This document shows, piece after piece, positions 11,801 to 21,100 of a stretch of 64,000 bases of DNA (positions within the stretch are counted from its first letter, which is position 1; each line of letters opens with the position of its first letter). This stretch comes from Crossiella sp. SN42. GTDB lineage: Bacteria > Actinomycetota > Actinomycetes > Mycobacteriales > Pseudonocardiaceae. The position numbers and the translations under genes are program-made. The notes under the pieces are model-generated. The model made no database searches, was not told the origin of the DNA, and was given only the letters and a program-made list of their open reading frames with translations. The stretch covers positions 186,001 through 250,000 of the forward strand of contig NZ_JAMHIV010000005.1 of the NCBI RefSeq assembly GCF_023897065.1, in the 5' to 3' direction.

Positions 11801-14800
11801 TGTGGCCGATGTTCGACTTCAGCGAGCCGAGCAGCAGCGGGTGTTCCCGGTCCTGGCCGTAGGTGGCGAGCAGTGCGCGGGCCTCGATCGGGTCACCGAG
11901 CGAGGTGCCGGTGCCGTGCGCCTCCACCACATCGACGTCCGAAGTGGACAGTCCGGCGGAGTTCAGCGCGGCCCGGATCACCTTGCGCTGCGCGGTGCCG
12001 TTGGGCGCGGTCAGGCCGTTGGAGGCGCCATCGGAGTTGATCGCCGAACCCTTGAGCACGGCCAGCACCCGGTGCCCGTTGCGCCGCGCGTCGGAAAGCC
12101 GTTCCAGCACCACGACGCCGACGCCCTCGGACCAGCCAGTGCCATCGGCCTCGTTGGCGAAGGCCTTGCAGCGGCCGTCGGCGGACATCACCCGCTGCCG
12201 GGAGAACTCCACGAACGCGGTGGGCGTGGACATCACGGTCGCGCCACCGGCGATGGCCAGCGAGCACTCCCCGGTGCGCAGCGACTGGGCGGCCAGGTGC
12301 AGCGAGACCAGCGAGGAGGAGCAGGCGGTGTCCACCGAGACCACCGGGCCCTCCAGGCCCAGGGTGTAGGCGACCCGGCCGGAGGCGACGCTGTGCGTGC
12401 TGCCGATGCTCTGCTCACCCTCGAACCCGGCGTCCAGCAGCGGCCCGTAGTCGGTGTAGATCACGCCGACGAACACCCCGGAGTCGCTGCCGCGCAACGA
12501 CCTCGGCTCGATCCCCGCGCGTTCCAGCGCCTCCCAGGTGGTCTCCAGCAACAGGCGCTGCTGGGCGTCGGTGGCCATCGCCTCGCGCGGGGACATGCCG
12601 AAGAACCCGGCGTCGAACTCGGCCGCGTCGTGCAGGAACCCACCCGCGCGCACGTAGGTGGTGCCGCGCCGGTCCGGGTCCGGGTCGTAGAGGCCGGCGG
12701 TGTCCCAGCCGCGGTCGGCCGGGAACTCGGTGATCGCGTCCACCCCGTCGGAGACCAGCTGCCACAGGCCATCCGGGTCGACCACGCCGCCCGGGTAGCG
12801 GCAGCCCATGCCGACGATCACGATCGGATCCGAGTCGTCGACCTGGCGGGCCCGTTCCTGGACCGGCTCGTCGGAACCGGTCAGCTCGGCCAGCAGGTGG
12901 TCGGCGAGCGCGATCACGTTGGGGTGCTCAAAAACCAGGGTGGTGGGCAGCGGCAGCTTGGTGGCCGCGGACAGCGCCCGGCTCAGCTCCACCGCGGTCA
13001 TCGAGTCGAAGCCCAGCTCCCGGAAGGCCCGGTCCACCGGCACCTCACCGGTGTAACGCAACACAGCCGCGACCCGCGCCCGCACCAGCTCGCGCAACGC
13101 GGCCACCTGCTCCGCCCTGGACCCACTGGCCAGCACCCCGGACACCGCGGCCACCGCCGCCGTGCCCCGGCGCAGCACCGCAGGACCCGATCCGGCCAGC
13201 TCGCGCAGCACCGGCGCGATCACCGGCTGACGGCGCACCGCGGCGAGGTCGATGGGCAGCACCAGCGCGGAGGCCAGCTCCGAGGCGGCCAGCCGGTCGA
13301 ACGCGGCCAGCCCGTCGGCCACTGCCAGCTGCCGGAACCCGGCGGCGACCAGCCGCTGCCGGTCCGCCTCGCTCATCCCGGCCGAGAGCCCCGCCTCCCA
13401 AGCGCCCCAAGAGATGGCCAGTCCCCGGTGGCCGTTGGCACGCCGGGTCTGGACCAGCTCGGTCATGGCCGCGTCGGCCGCGGCGTACGCGGCCTGGCCC
13501 GCGTTGCCGAAGACACTGGCGGCCGAGGAGTAGACCACAAAACCGGCCAGGTCCCGGGTGGCCTCGTGCAGGTGCCAGGCGGCATCGATCTTCGGCCGCA
13601 GGACGGCGGAAAGCCGTTCGGGCGTCAGGGATTCGACCACGGCGTCATCGAGGACGGCCGCGGTGTGCACGACGACGTTCAGGTTGCCGATGCCGTCGAC
13701 CAGCCCGCGCACCGAGTCCATTGTGGACAGATCGCAGGCGGTCGCGGTGGCCTCGGCACCCAGTTCGCGGAGTTCGGCGAGGAGTTCAGCGGCACCGGGC
13801 GCGTCGGGCCCCTGGCGGCTGGCCAGGACGAGGTTGCGGAAGCCGTTGGCGGCCAGGTGCCGGGCGAGCTCGCTGCCCAGCCCGCCGGTGCCACCGGTGA
13901 TGAGCACGGTCCCATCCCGGTCCCAGCCAAGCTCAGCCGCTCCCGGCTCGACCCTGCGGAGCCGGGGTGCGAGGACCTGGCCATCCGCGATCCGCAGCCA
14001 GGTCTCGTCACCCACGTACGGCGCGGCCGACGCCGGGTCAACCCCGGACGGCACAGCCAGATGTGTGAAGCGGCCCGGATGTTCCGCGACCACCGATCGG
14101 AGGAACCCGCCCACCGCGGCCGCCGCGGGACCCGAATCCGGTGTCACCACAACAAGCCGGGCGGTGTTCTCCCCGGACAGCCACTCACGCACCAGCTCCA
14201 GTGCCCGCGCGGTGGCCTCGTGCACCGCGGCCAGGTCGGCCCCGGCGCCGATCTCGACGAAGACCGCTTCCGGCGCTTCGGGTGGGTCGGTCAGCGGGAT
14301 CCAGTCCAGCGCAAACAGGCCGTCGACGGGGAGTTCGACCGGGCGCAGGGTCACCGAGCGGGCGGTGAGCACCGGCGCGCCGGACGGATCGGTGGCGCGC
14401 AGCTCCCACTCGTCCTGGGCGAGCGGGGTGAGCTGCACGCGCAGGGTGGTGGCGCCGGTGGCGTGCAGGGTGACGTCCTGCCACTTCACCGGCAGGGTGC
14501 CCTCGGCCACGGTCAGGATGGCGGACTGGAGCAGCGTGGGGTGGATGCCGAACGCGCCGGGGTCGGTCACCGACACCTCGGCGATCTGGCCGCCTGCACG
14601 GTTTTCCGGCAGCTCAAGGGCATTCTTGGCCAGCTGGCCGGAGGCGTGCCGGGTCCAGTCGGCCAGCGAGTCAGCGGCGCGGGCGTGCACCGAGACCGTG
14701 CGGCGCTCGTCAGAGCCAGCCGGGCCGACCACGATCTGAATTTGCGCCCCGCCCTCGGGCAGCACCAGCGGGGTCAACTGGGTCAGGTTGGCGACCCTGG

Positions 14801-17800
14801 CGTAACCGACCTCGTCGGCGGCGCGCACCACCAGTTCCAGCAGCGCGCTGCCCGGCACCACGGGGTGATCGGCCAGCCAGGGATGGGTGTCGGCGGCCAG
14901 GCGTCCGGTGAGCACCACCCCGGAGCCATCGCCCAGCGGCACGGCCGCGCCGAGCACCGGGTGCCGGGTCGGGGTAAGCCCAAAGGCGGAGGCGTCGCCG
15001 GCGATTCGCGGGGCGGGCCAGTACTTCTGCCGCTGGAAGGCATAGGTGGGCAGATCGACCACCCGCGCGCCGGACCCGGCGAACCAGGCCGACCAGTCCA
15101 CCTGACCGCCGCGAACCCACCACGCGCCAACGGATTCCAGGAACCGCCGCGCGCCACCTTCGTTGCGGCGCAAGGTCCCGGTGACCACGCCCTCCACACC
15201 GAGCCCGTCCAGCGTCGCCTGGATCTCGGCCGCCAGCACCGGATGCGGGCTGACCTCGATGATCCGGTTGTGGCCAGAGTTGATCAGCGCCTGCATCGCC
15301 GGGAAGAAACGCACCTGCTGGCGCAGGTTCCGGAACCAGTAGCCGCCATCCAGCTCGGCGGTGTCCAGCCAGCCCCCGGTCACCGTGGAGTAGAACGGAA
15401 TCTCCCCGCTCCGCGGCTGAACCGAGGCCAGCAACTGCCCCAGTTCGGTCTCCAACTCGGCCACGAACTCCGAGTGCGAGGCGTAGTCCACCGCGATCCG
15501 CTTGACCCGCACCCCATCGGCCTCGCAGCCGCGAACGAACTCCGCCAGCGCCTCATCCTCGCCGGACACCACCACGGCGGCCGGCCCGTTCACCGCCGCG
15601 ATCCCCACCCCGTCGCCAAGCCGCGCCTGAACCTCCGCCGCGGGCAACGCGACCGAAGCCATCCCACCCCGGCCGGCCAGCACCCGAGCGATCAACTGCG
15701 ACCGCCGGGCAACCACCAACGCCCCATCCGCCAACGACAACCCGCCAGCCACCACCGCCGCGGCGACCTCCCCCTGTGAGTGGCCGACCACTCCCTCCGC
15801 CACCACCCCCATCGACTGCCACAACGCCGCCAACGAGACATTGACGGCCCAGTTCACCGGCTGCACCACATCAACGCGAGCCAGCAACTCCTCATCCGCC
15901 AAAGCATGAGTGATAGACCACTCAACATGCGGCGCAAGCGCCTCGGCACACTCAGCAAAGCGAGCGGCGAACACCGGCGAGTCAGCCAGCAGTTCCCGGG
16001 CCATGCCAACCCACTGCGAACCCTGCCCCGGGAAGACGAAGAGCGAGCGACCACCGGCGAGCACCGTGCCGGCCACAACGCCCCCGGCCTCGGCGAATCC
16101 CGCGTCGGCGAACTCGCGCAACAGGCGGGGCAGGTCATCACCGACCACGACGGAGCGCACGGGCAAGTTCGCCCGGGAGGTGACCAGCGAGTGGCCGATG
16201 TCCAGGGCGGAGTCGGCGGCGAGAGCGTCGGCCAGCCGCGCGGACTGGCCGCGCAGAGCGGCTTCGGACTTGGCGGAGAACACCAGCGGAACGGCCAGCG
16301 GCGTCACACCCAGCCCAGCGGACCGCTCACCAGGGACCCGCTCAGCTCCGTCGACCGGGAGCCGCTCGGCCCGATGTGCTCCGTCGGCAGAGAGCCGCTC
16401 GGCCTGCTGCGCACCGTCGGCCGGAAGCTGCCGAGCGCCAGGCGCTACCTCGGCCAGAGGCCGTCCAGCGGCCCGCGCCCCCTCGACCGAAGGCCGCTCA
16501 GCACCCAATGCTCCCTCGACCGCGAGCAGCTCAGCGCCCCGTGCTCCACCAGCCGCGAGCCGCTCAGCGCCCTGCGCCCCCGTGACCGCGACCGCCTCAG
16601 CGCCGCGTGCCCAATCGGCCACCCGCCGCTCAGCGCCGCCTGTTTCCTCGACCGAACGCTGGCCAGCGCTCTCTACCCCAGTCCCCTCTGCCCCACCAAT
16701 CGCGCCCCGCCCCGAACTCGCCCCCGAGTCCTCCACCGGCGCCTGCTCGATCACAATATGCGCGTTCGTCCCACTAACCCCGAACGAGGACACCGCCGCC
16801 CGCCGAGGCCGATCCACCTCCGGCCACGGCACCGTCTCGGTGACCAGCTCCACCGCCCCCGCCGACCAGTCCACGTGCGACGAGGGCTCAGTCACGTGCA
16901 AGGTCTTCGGCACGATCCCGTGCCGCACCGCCTGCACCACCTTGATCACACCCGCGACCCCGGCCGCGGCCTGCGTGTGGCCCAGGTTCGACTTGATCGA
17001 CCCCAGCAGCAGCGGCCGTTCCCGCCCCTGCCCATAGGTGGCCAGCAGCGCCTGCGCCTCGATCGGGTCGCCGAGCGTGGTGCCGGTGCCGTGTGCCTCT
17101 ACCAGGTCAACGTCCGAAGTGGACAGTCTGGCCTCGCGTAGCGCGTCCTGGATGACCCGCTGCTGGGACGGGCCGTTCGGGGCGGTCAGGCCGTTCGACG
17201 CGCCGTCCTGGTTGGTCGCGCTGCCGGTGATGACGGCCAGGATCCGGCGGCCGTTGCGGCGGGCGTCGGAAAGGCGTTCCAGCACCACGACTCCGACGCC
17301 CTCGCTCCACGCCGTGCCGTCCGCGGAGTCGGAGAAGGCCTTGCAGCGGCCGTCGGGGGCCAGGCCGCCCTGGCGGGTGAACTCGATGAACGCGGTCGGC
17401 TGGGTCATGATCGACGCGCCGCCGGCCAGGGCCAGGGTGCACTCGCCGGTGCGCAGGGCGTTGATGGCCAGGTGGATGGTGATCAGCGAGGAGGAACAGC
17501 CCGTGTCCACGGTGACCGCGGGACCTTCCAGGCCCAGCGCGTAGGACACCCGGCCGGAGGCGACGCTGGGCGCGCTGTTCAGGCTCAGGTAGCCGCGGGA
17601 GTCCTCCGGATCGAGCAGGTCGCCGTAGTCGCCGTAGACCAGGCCGGTGTAGACGCCGGTGCGGCTGCCCTTGAGCTTCTCCGGGTCGATCCTGGCGTGT
17701 TCCAGGGCCTCCCAAGAAGTCTCCAGCAGCAGGCGGTGCTGGGCGTCGGTGGTCAGCGACTCCCTCGGGGACATGCCGAAGAACTCGGAGTCGAACAGCG

Positions 17801-18080
17801 CGGCGTCGTCCAGGAAGCCGCCGACCCTCGGGTAGTCCACCCCGCTGGTCGGCCAGTTCCGGTCGGCGGGCACCGCGGACATGACATCGCGTTCGGACCG
17901 GACCAGCTCCCACAGGTCTTCCGGCCCGCGCACGCCGCCGGGGAACCGGCAGCCGATGCCCACGATCGCGATCGGCTCCCGGCCCTGCGCCTCGAGCTCC
18001 TCGATGCGCTGGCGTGCCCGGCGCAGGTCGACCGTGACCTTGCGGAGGTAGTCGACAACCTTGTCCTGCTGTTCTGGCAT
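1224..18080 (-). CDS. Type I polyketide synthase PKS B, four extension modules
   Basis: The protein has 5618 residues with order: docking helix, KS-AT-(eroded DH)-KR-ACP, KS-AT-KR-ACP, KS-AT-ACP, KS-AT-KR-ACP, C-terminal docking domain. The four modules are described separately. The start at 18080 ([16 protein letters not shown]) is preferred because the docking helix begins there, as in PKS A, and an AGG-type ribosome site lies 8 nt upstream. An alternative ATG at 18116 overlaps the PKS C stop codon (ATGA) and would add 12 residues; it has no properly spaced ribosome site. The reading frame stays open up to 18947, but that part is antiphase to PKS C coding sequence. The C terminus has a helical docking tail ending in a [13 protein letters not shown]-type acidic motif, expected to hand the chain to PKS A. 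There is no thioesterase. The protein probably follows PKS C in the assembly line. Confidence 0.95.
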   Translation of the reverse strand: MPEQQDKVVDYLRKVTVDLRRARQRIEELEAQGREPIAIVGIGCRFPGGVRGPEDLWELVRSERDVMSAVPADRNWPTSGVDYPRVGGFLDDAALFDSEFFGMSPRESLTTDAQHRLLLETSWEALEHARIDPEKLKGSRTGVYTGLVYGDYGDLLDPEDSRGYLSLNSAPSVASGRVSYALGLEGPAVTVDTGCSSSLITIHLAINALRTGECTLALAGGASIMTQPTAFIEFTRQGGLAPDGRCKAFSDSADGTAWSEGVGVVVLERLSDARRNGRRILAVITGSATNQDGASNGLTAPNGPSQQRVIQDALREARLSTSDVDLVEAHGTGTTLGDPIEAQALLATYGQGRERPLLLGSIKSNLGHTQAAAGVAGVIKVVQAVRHGIVPKTLHVTEPSSHVDWSAGAVELVTETVPWPEVDRPRRAAVSSFGVSGTNAHIVIEQAPVEDSGASSGRGAIGGAEGTGVESAGQRSVEETGGAERRVADWARGAEAVAVTGAQGAERLAAGGARGAELLAVEGALGAERPSVEGARAAGRPLAEVAPGARQLPADGAQQAERLSADGAHRAERLPVDGAERVPGERSAGLGVTPLAVPLVFSAKSEAALRGQSARLADALAADSALDIGHSLVTSRANLPVRSVVVGDDLPRLLREFADAGFAEAGGVVAGTVLAGGRSLFVFPGQGSQWVGMARELLADSPVFAARFAECAEALAPHVEWSITHALADEELLARVDVVQPVNWAVNVSLAALWQSMGVVAEGVVGHSQGEVAAAVVAGGLSLADGALVVARRSQLIARVLAGRGGMASVALPAAEVQARLGDGVGIAAVNGPAAVVVSGEDEALAEFVRGCEADGVRVKRIAVDYASHSEFVAELETELGQLLASVQPRSGEIPFYSTVTGGWLDTAELDGGYWFRNLRQQVRFFPAMQALINSGHNRIIEVSPHPVLAAEIQATLDGLGVEGVVTGTLRRNEGGARRFLESVGAWWVRGGQVDWSAWFAGSGARVVDLPTYAFQRQKYWPAPRIAGDASAFGLTPTRHPVLGAAVPLGDGSGVVLTGRLAADTHPWLADHPVVPGSALLELVVRAADEVGYARVANLTQLTPLVLPEGGAQIQIVVGPAGSDERRTVSVHARAADSLADWTRHASGQLAKNALELPENRAGGQIAEVSVTDPGAFGIHPTLLQSAILTVAEGTLPVKWQDVTLHATGATTLRVQLTPLAQDEWELRATDPSGAPVLTARSVTLRPVELPVDGLFALDWIPLTDPPEAPEAVFVEIGAGADLAAVHEATARALELVREWLSGENTARLVVVTPDSGPAAAAVGGFLRSVVAEHPGRFTHLAVPSGVDPASAAPYVGDETWLRIADGQVLAPRLRRVEPGAAELGWDRDGTVLITGGTGGLGSELARHLAANGFRNLVLASRQGPDAPGAAELLAELRELGAEATATACDLSTMDSVRGLVDGIGNLNVVVHTAAVLDDAVVESLTPERLSAVLRPKIDAAWHLHEATRDLAGFVVYSSAASVFGNAGQAAYAAADAAMTELVQTRRANGHRGLAISWGAWEAGLSAGMSEADRQRLVAAGFRQLAVADGLAAFDRLAASELASALVLPIDLAAVRRQPVIAPVLRELAGSGPAVLRRGTAAVAAVSGVLASGSRAEQVAALRELVRARVAAVLRYTGEVPVDRAFRELGFDSMTAVELSRALSAATKLPLPTTLVFEHPNVIALADHLLAELTGSDEPVQERARQVDDSDPIVIVGMGCRYPGGVVDPDGLWQLVSDGVDAITEFPADRGWDTAGLYDPDPDRRGTTYVRAGGFLHDAAEFDAGFFGMSPREAMATDAQQRLLLETTWEALERAGIEPRSLRGSDSGVFVGVIYTDYGPLLDAGFEGEQSIGSTHSVASGRVAYTLGLEGPVVSVDTACSSSLVSLHLAAQSLRTGECSLAIAGGATVMSTPTAFVEFSRQRVMSADGRCKAFANEADGTGWSEGVGVVVLERLSDARRNGHRVLAVLKGSAINSDGASNGLTAPNGTAQRKVIRAALNSAGLSTSDVDVVEAHGTGTSLGDPIEARALLATYGQDREHPLLLGSLKSNIGHSQAAAGVGGVIKMVQAMRHGVVPRTLHLTTPSEQVDWSSGEVRLLTEEVEWPAVDRPRRAAVSSFGISGTNAHVILEQAPAEERVETPSADLVPMPVSGRSATALDEQLARIRPLLDSKLSTVDIAYSLATTRTAFEHRAVLLDGAEIARGTVSEGATAFVFSGQGAQRLGMGRELYQRFPVFAEALDAVATQLDTGLTEPIRAVMWGQDADRLNQTGWAQPAIFAVEVALFRLLESWGVRPDYLVGHSIGEIAAAHVSGILSLADACTLVTTRARLMQALPTGGAMLAVDAEEAEVTELLADRPAVSIAAVNAARNIVVAGSAEAVAEVKEVLAGRGRRTKLLAVSHAFHSPLMDPMLAEFAESLAGIGFREPRIPVVSTVTGALAEGTDLRSVDYWVRQVRQPVRFADAIGGLAAARVRAVLEVGPDGLLCAAAAESLPERAVVTALLRADRPDEAESVLAGVAGLYVAGVAVDWTRLLPGGSVVELPTYAFQHKRYWPSVESGGAGRLFGVEWRPVAAAAGAVRSAAEIAGAGEAQAAVEIVEAGRAGDEPASVFAEASRALELVQGWLADESAARLVVHTPIEGLAAAAVAGVVRSAAAEHPGRFLHLAANSAAEVELATPYLTSAEPSLLVRDSRVLAPRLTPLAPRPATAGWDRERTVLLAGGTGGIGRALAEHLSRQGFRRLVLASRRGPAVEGITEWAAGLDAEVRIVACDLTDPSAVAELVAGIPELGAVVHAAGFVDDGLLESLTGERLAAVLRAKVDVAWHLHEATRELDLAGFVVFSSLAGIVGARGQASYAAANAALDELARGRRAAGLPGLSIAWGPWTVGMATDLSAEDWHALAYHGLSGLSESQGLALFDRAVAAQSPYVAGAALDVAALAHAADLPAALRELAPAAAPVVTTTAPAAARVELAQLRELVGERVAAVLRYTEGIAEDTLFGDLGFTSLTAVELSRALSAATGLNLPATVAFDYSSVTALADYLHRELSGGTTESAPVTASADQSDPIVIVGMGCRFPGGIDSPQALWDLVEVGGDARSPFPADRGWPVDSLYHPDPDHPGTVYVRSGYFLDEAATFDADFFGMSPHEAAATDPQQRLLLETTWAALEHAGIPPQRLRGSKTGVFTGVSATDYGHLLGAEYEGHRSTGSIASVASGRVAYLFGLEGPVLSLDTACSSSLVALHLAMQALRNGECSLALAGGVTVMSTPAAHVEFSRQRALAQDGRCKAFSDDADGTSWSEGVGVLVLERLSDAQRNGHRILAVVKGSAVNSDGASTGLTAPNGPAQQRVIQEALASAGLSTSDVDVVEAHGTGTRLGDPIEAQALLATYGRDREEPVLLGSLKSNIGHTQAAAGVAGIIKMVQSMWHGVVPRTLHVREPSSRVDWAAGAVRLLTEPVAWPEAGRPRRAAVSAFGVSGTNAHVILEQPPQLAAETATATGEPAPAGAPVPLLVSGKSASALTAQLDRISAALAHTPVADLAHSLATRRTTFAHRAVLLDGAVVASGVAAPGKTAFVFSGQGSQRLGMGRELYQRFPVFAEAFDAVIAELGEHVREVMWGEDASALNETGAAQPALFALEVALFRLVESWGVTPDFVAGHSIGELAAAHVAGVLSLADACAVVSARARLMQALPSGGAMIAVGAPESVVEPLVRDRAEVSIAAVNAPEALVLSGAAEAVAGVAAVLAAQGVRTKQLPVSHAFHSARMDPMLAEFAVAIDGISFGEARIPVVSTRTGALGAELDSVDYWVRQVREPVRFGDAMAALAESGVRAVLELGPGASLGVPAAEALPVDAAVTSLLHAEQPDEHRSLLRGLAELHVAGVEVDWSRLLPAGSFVDIPTYAFQRRRFWPDGQQAQAPQLVAPTEPVVLDRATEDQARSVRELVSERVAAVLGHQGKVPAERPFQELGFDSLLALRLSRGLSAATGLALPATLAFDYPTVADLTEFLQRELNGGTGSPARAQGPIAVDEPIAIVGIGCRFAGGVDGPDALWDLVFNGIDATTEFPANRGWDLANLYDPDPDRKGRSYTKRGGFLHEAGQFDPGFFGMSPREAVATDPQQRLLLETSWEALEDAGIDPRVLRGSATGVFTGLSCNDYPNLLGQEYEGHQATGGLASVASGRVAYTLGLEGPTVTVDTACSSSLVAMHLAAQALRAGECQLALAGGVTIMSTPAGFVEFSRQRALSPDGRCRSFSDDADGVGWGEGVGVLVLERLSDAKRHGHRILAVVRGSAINSDGASNGLSAPSGPAQQRVIRAALANAGLSTSDVDVVEAHGTGTTLGDPIEAQALLATYGQNRETPLWLGSLKSNIGHTQAAAGVGGVIKMVQAMRHGVLPKSLNVSAPSSKVDWSQGAVQVLAEARDWPELDRPRRAAVSSFGVSGTNAHVILEQAPEVAEPVSANGSGLVASGGVVPWVLSAAVPAALRGQAARLAARVAEDTEPADVGWSLATTRASLDHRAVVVAPSRQDAVAALGALAAEEPSPFAVTGQAVVDGRTVFVFPGQGAQWVGMGAELLKASPVFAARLAEVAAALDPLTGWSLLDVISGGGELDRVDVVQPASFAMMVSLAAVWESAGVRPHAVIGHSQGEIAAACVSGALSLANAAKVVVLRSKAIAQGLAGLGGMLSVAAPAAEIDVSRWADQVSVAAINGPSATVFAGEVAALEELAAWSEERGYRARMIPVDYASHSAHVDSLEAELREVLAGVVIGEGQVPWWSTVDSQWLDPAEVAGDYWFRNLRQTVRFEQAVRALAESGYAAFVEVSSHPVLTAAIQDTLDTLALNDTVVTGTLRRDDGGADRLLLSLAQLHVHGVAVDWARLFLGAGARRIPLPTYAFQHENYWAEPEQAVAGVADSAFWTAVEQGDASALAGSLGVDEAALAPVLPGLTSWRRRHQEATAADEWSYRIGWEPLPTGPAELTGTWLVLAPANGDAPVNAVVDGLNTHGAKAIVTTLDAIEATEDYAGVLSLLAWDERPADTLALVQTVERLGLAAPLWCLTSGAVAVTDPAEVTSAHQPELWGMGIVLGLDRPALWGGIVDLPERLDEAALGRLVAVLAGTDGEDQVAIRESAAFGRRLRRESLSGATAWQPRGTVLVTGGTGALGAHIARWAATNGAEHLVLLSRNGPDAAGVAELTAEINEIGARVSVRACDVADRDQLAAVLGDIPDLTAVVHAAGVARTETPISEMPAAELNEIGQAKIEGARHLDELLRGHELDAFVLFSSGAATWGGSGQLAYAAANAYLDGLAHARRARGEAATAIAWGAWGGDSGMVDAEAAEQLRRMGLHTLDPERATRAMAQAAGTDAPHRILAHIDWSRFAPGYTLARVRPLLNGLPEVVELLAPETSAAPGESEFAGKLAGLTAAEQDKLLTELVQTEAAAVLGYRDGATIEDRAFKDIGFDSLTAVELRNRLNKRTGVRLPATAVFDHPRASALAKRIRTELGHTDSNSLEYVQAQLEKLEASLLQLPAEAVEQAKITARLHRLTARLTENLAGTAPASVADTLESASAEDVLAFIDSELGGD
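5893..8784 (-). other. PKS B module 3: KS-AT(malonyl)-ACP, no reduction
   Basis: KS (~3099-3518) has [11 protein letters not shown] (~3604-3908) has GHSIGE and HAFH (malonyl type). About 60 residues after the AT end ([13 protein letters not shown]) the ACP begins (~3974-4047, GFDSL), so there is no room for any reductive domain, not even a structural KR half. The module should leave a beta-ketone, which sits between hydroxyls set by B2 and B4 and could form a hemiketal in the product (inference). Confidence 0.9.
8785..12844 (-). other. PKS B module 2: KS-AT(malonyl)-KR-ACP
   Basis: KS (~1748-2168) has [10 protein letters not shown] (~2251-2554) has GHSIGE and HAFH, the malonyl signature. No DH is present: the post-AT linker goes straight into the structural KR subdomain. 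KR (~2754-2931) has the AGGTGGIG nucleotide motif, a VDD motif in the B-type position, Ser/Tyr and YAAAN. The ACP (~3011-3084) reads GFTSL, so the Asp normally before the phosphopantetheine Ser is Thr, while the Ser itself is present. Expected unit: acetate with a B-type hydroxyl. Confidence 0.87.
14867..16050 (-). repeat. Intragenic duplicate block, copy 1 (module B1 AT to DH start); pair of 21601-22784
   Basis: This block encodes the end of the KS-AT linker, the methylmalonyl AT and the first part of the DH. It aligns with PKS C module 2 at a constant offset of 6734 bp with no indel at the points checked (14867, 14911, 14981, 15688 and 16041), including a 56 bp identical run at 15688-15743. 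Inside it, Leu TTG, Val GTT, Ala GCT and Asp GAT appear where neighbouring modules use CTG, GTC, GCC and GAC. Homology fails at the DH active-site motif, where B1 lacks five residues. Confidence 0.85.
16338..16634 (-). repeat. Nine tandem 11-residue repeats in the KS-AT linker of PKS B module 1
   Basis: The encoded linker contains nine in-frame 11-residue units with consensus close to AERLxxxGARG. Examples are [22 protein letters not shown] and [11 protein letters not shown]. The repeat period is 33 bp. The units are imperfect at DNA level, so the array is not a very recent slippage product. The 11-residue period would suit an amphipathic helix (inference). The array stays in frame, and KS and AT on either side look intact. 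Confidence 0.9.
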
Positions 18081-18112
18081 CCGGTGTACCTGCCCGTCGG
18101 CTACAGAGCTCG

Positions 18113-21100
18113 TCATTCCTGCGGTGCGGTGAAGTTCTCGTCGATGAGGTCGAACAGTTCCTCCACTGACACCGAGTTGATGTCGTCGTCGGTCGGTCCG
18201 CCCTCGTGCTGGTCGGCCCGCCGCAGTCCGGCGGCGAGGTCCTCCAGTCGCCGGAGCAGCGCGCTCCGGTCCTCCCGCGCCGCGGCCGGGTCGGCCAGCA
18301 GCGATTCCAGCTGTCCCAGCAACTCCAGCGGGGTGCCGGTGGGCGCCGGGTCGCCGAAGTCGAACTCGGCGAGCAGGTGCCCGGCCAGCGCGGTGATCGT
18401 CGGGTAGTCGAAGACCAGGGTGGCCGGCAGTCGCCTGCCCAGCGCGGCGCCCAGCTTGTTGCGCAGCTCGACCGCGGTCAGCGAGTCGAAGCCCAGGTCC
18501 TTGAAGGTGCGCTCCGGCGCGACCGCCTCGGCGCCGGCGAAGCCCAGCACCGCGGCCACGTGTTCCCGGAGCACCGAGCTGAGCAGCTCGCGCCGTGCCT
18601 CCGGAGCCATGGTGGCCAGCCTGCCCAGCAGTCCGTCCGCGGTCTGGGTCGCGGCGACCGCGGTGCGGCGGTCCTTGCGCCCCAGCTCCCGCAGCACCGG
18701 CGAGAGGTCCGGGTCCGCGGCCAGCGCGTTGCGGTCCAGCACCAGTGGCAGGGTGAGCGGGCGGTCGGTCGCCGCGGCCGCGTCGAACATGGCCAGGCCC
18801 TGCGCCACCGAGAACGGCACGATTCCCTTGCGCCGCAACCGGTCGTGGTCGACCTGGCTGAGGTGCCCGGTCATCCCGGTGGCCTGCGCCCACGCCCCCC
18901 AGGCCAGCGACACACCGGCCAGGCCCTCGGTCCGCCGCCGCTGGCACAGCGCGTCCAGCCAGGCGTTCGCGGCCGCGTAGTTGGCCTGCCCCGCGGTGCC
19001 GAGCACGCCGGTGGCCGAGGAGAACACCACGAACCCGGCCAGGTCCAGCTCGCGGGTGGCCTCGTGCAGGTGCCAGGCCGCGTCGATCTTCGGCCGCAAC
19101 ACCCGGTGCAGCTGCGCCGGCGTGAGACTGTCCACTGTGGCGTCATCCAGCACCCCGGCGGCGTGCACCACCGCGGTCAGCCCGCCGCGCGCGGTGAGGT
19201 CGGCGACCAGGCCGTGCACCGCGTCCCGGTCGCTGGTGTCGCAGGCGACGATCTCCGCCCGGCAACCGGACCCGGCCAGTTCCGCGGCCAGTTCCGTTGC
19301 CCCGTCGGCGTTCCCGCCGCTGCGGCTGGCCAGCACCAGCCAGCCGAAGCCCTGACCGGCCAGGTGCCGGGCCAGCTCGCGGCCGAGTCCGCCGGTGCCG
19401 CCGGTGATCAGCACAGCCTTGCCGGTGTCCCAGGTGCGCGGGATGGTCAGCACCAGCTTGCCGGTGTGCTTGGCCTGGCTCATGAACCGGAAGGCCTCCA
19501 CCGCGCGGCGCAGGTCGTAGGAGCGGGTCGGCAGCGGGGTGAGCACCTGCCGCTCGAAGAGCTCGACCAGCTCGGTCAGCATGCCCTTGGTGCGCTCCGG
19601 GCCGGCCTCGTCCACGTGGAAGGCGTGGTAAACAACGCCGGGCCACTTGACAAGCTGGTCCGCCGTGCGCACGTCGTTGACGCCCATCTCGGCGAACCGC
19701 CCGCCCGGGTTGAGCAGGTCCAGCGAGGCGTCCACGAACTCGTTGGCCAGCGAGTTGAGCACCACGTCGACCTTGGGGAACTTGGTGGCGAAGTCCAGGC
19801 TGCGCGAGGAGGCGATGTGGTCCTCGGGCACGCCGAGCTCGCGCAGCACGGCCCACTTCGGCTCGCTCGCGGTGGCGTAGACCTCCGCGCCCAGGTGCCG
19901 GGCGAGCTGGATCGCGGCCATGCCGACCCCGCCGGTGCCGGCGTGGATGAGCACCTTCTCGCCGGGTTTGAGCGCGGCGATGTCGACCAGGCCGTAGTAG
20001 GCGGTGAGGAAGGCGGCGGGCACGCTGGCGGCCTCGATGTCGTGCCACCCGGCCGGAATCCGCACCAGGTGCCGGTGGTCGACCACCACCACCGGCGCGA
20101 ACCCACCGTCCACCACACCAAGAACCCGGTCACCGGGAGCCAGATCCTCAACCCCAGGACCGGTTTCCAGCACCACACCGACGGCCTCGGCGCCCATCAG
20201 ACCGGCCGAGACCTCCAGCTGGTCGAGCACCTTGCCGTACCCGAGGGTGCCGAGCACGTCCCGGAAGTTCATGCCGGCCGCGGTGACACCAAGCCGAACT
20301 TGGCCCGCGGCAAGGGTTTGCGCAGCGGCCGTGGTGGGCACAAAGCCGAGCCCGTCCACCGAGCCGGGTTCGACCGCGTCCATCCGCCAGTCGCGGCGGT
20401 GCACCGGCGCGAGCAGCCTGCTCTGGTCCGCGGCCAGTCGCGGCACGCACACCTGGCCGTCGATCACCGCGAGCTGCGGCTCGTCGCCCGCCGCGATGTG
20501 CGGCAGGGCAAGGGAAACGTCCTCAGCACGGTCCACGTCGAGCAGCCCGAAGCGGCCGGGGTTCTCGGTGAGCGCGGTGCGCACCAGGCCCCAGGCGGTG
20601 GCCGCGGCCAGGTCCCGGCCGGTCCGCGCGCCAGTGGTGACCAGCACCAGCCGCGACGCACTCCCGCTCAGCCAGCGCTGCACCAGGGCGAGCACCTGCT
20701 CGGAGGTCTCGTGCGCGGCGGTCACCGGATCGCCGGGCGCGGTGGCCAGCGGCAGCACCACGGTGGCCGGGCTGTCCGGGATCTCGGCCAGGTCAGTCAC
20801 GGTGATCAGGTCGGCCGGGTCGGCGCCCGTGCCGCTGACCGGCGTCCAGTCCACTGTGTACAGAGAAACCGGCTCGGTCCGGGCAATGCCCCCGGCCGCG
20901 GCGCGCAGCCGCAGTGACCGGGTGGTGAACACGACCGCGCCGGTGGCATCGGCGACGGTCAGGGCCACCAGAGTGTCCTCGCCGTCCGCGCCGAGGTGCC
21001 GCAGCCGGGCCCGCAGCGCACTCGCGCCGGTGGCATGCAGCTCCGCCTGCTCCCAGGCGAAGGGCAGCGCACCGGCCGCGACTTCCTGCTGGGACAACAG

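Larger units (their letters stand above)
12845..18080 (-). other. PKS B module 1: KS-AT(methylmalonyl)-DH(eroded)-KR-ACP
   Basis: KS at residues ~33-440 has Cys195 in DTGCSSSL. The KS-AT linker carries nine 11-residue repeats (~483-581). AT (~674-984) has GHSQGE and YASH, the usual methylmalonyl signature. The DH region (~1031-1251) is a remnant: the HxxxGxxxxP motif is collapsed to HPVVPG, the second motif reads HPTLLQ with Gln where Asp is needed, and no YGP motif is seen. KR (~1387-1567) has an intact TGGTGGLG nucleotide motif, Lys, Ser and Tyr, and an LDD motif (B type), but YxxxN is YAAAD. ACP (~1664-1734) has GFDSM. Expected outcome is an alpha-methyl, beta-hydroxy unit, if the Asn-to-Asp change in KR is tolerated. 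Confidence 0.85.

Noticed and set aside
18081-18947. 5' extension of the PKS B reading frame by 289 codons
   Set aside because: This part is another frame of the PKS C end, whose KR and ACP motifs are in the C frame. The docking helix starts at 18080.
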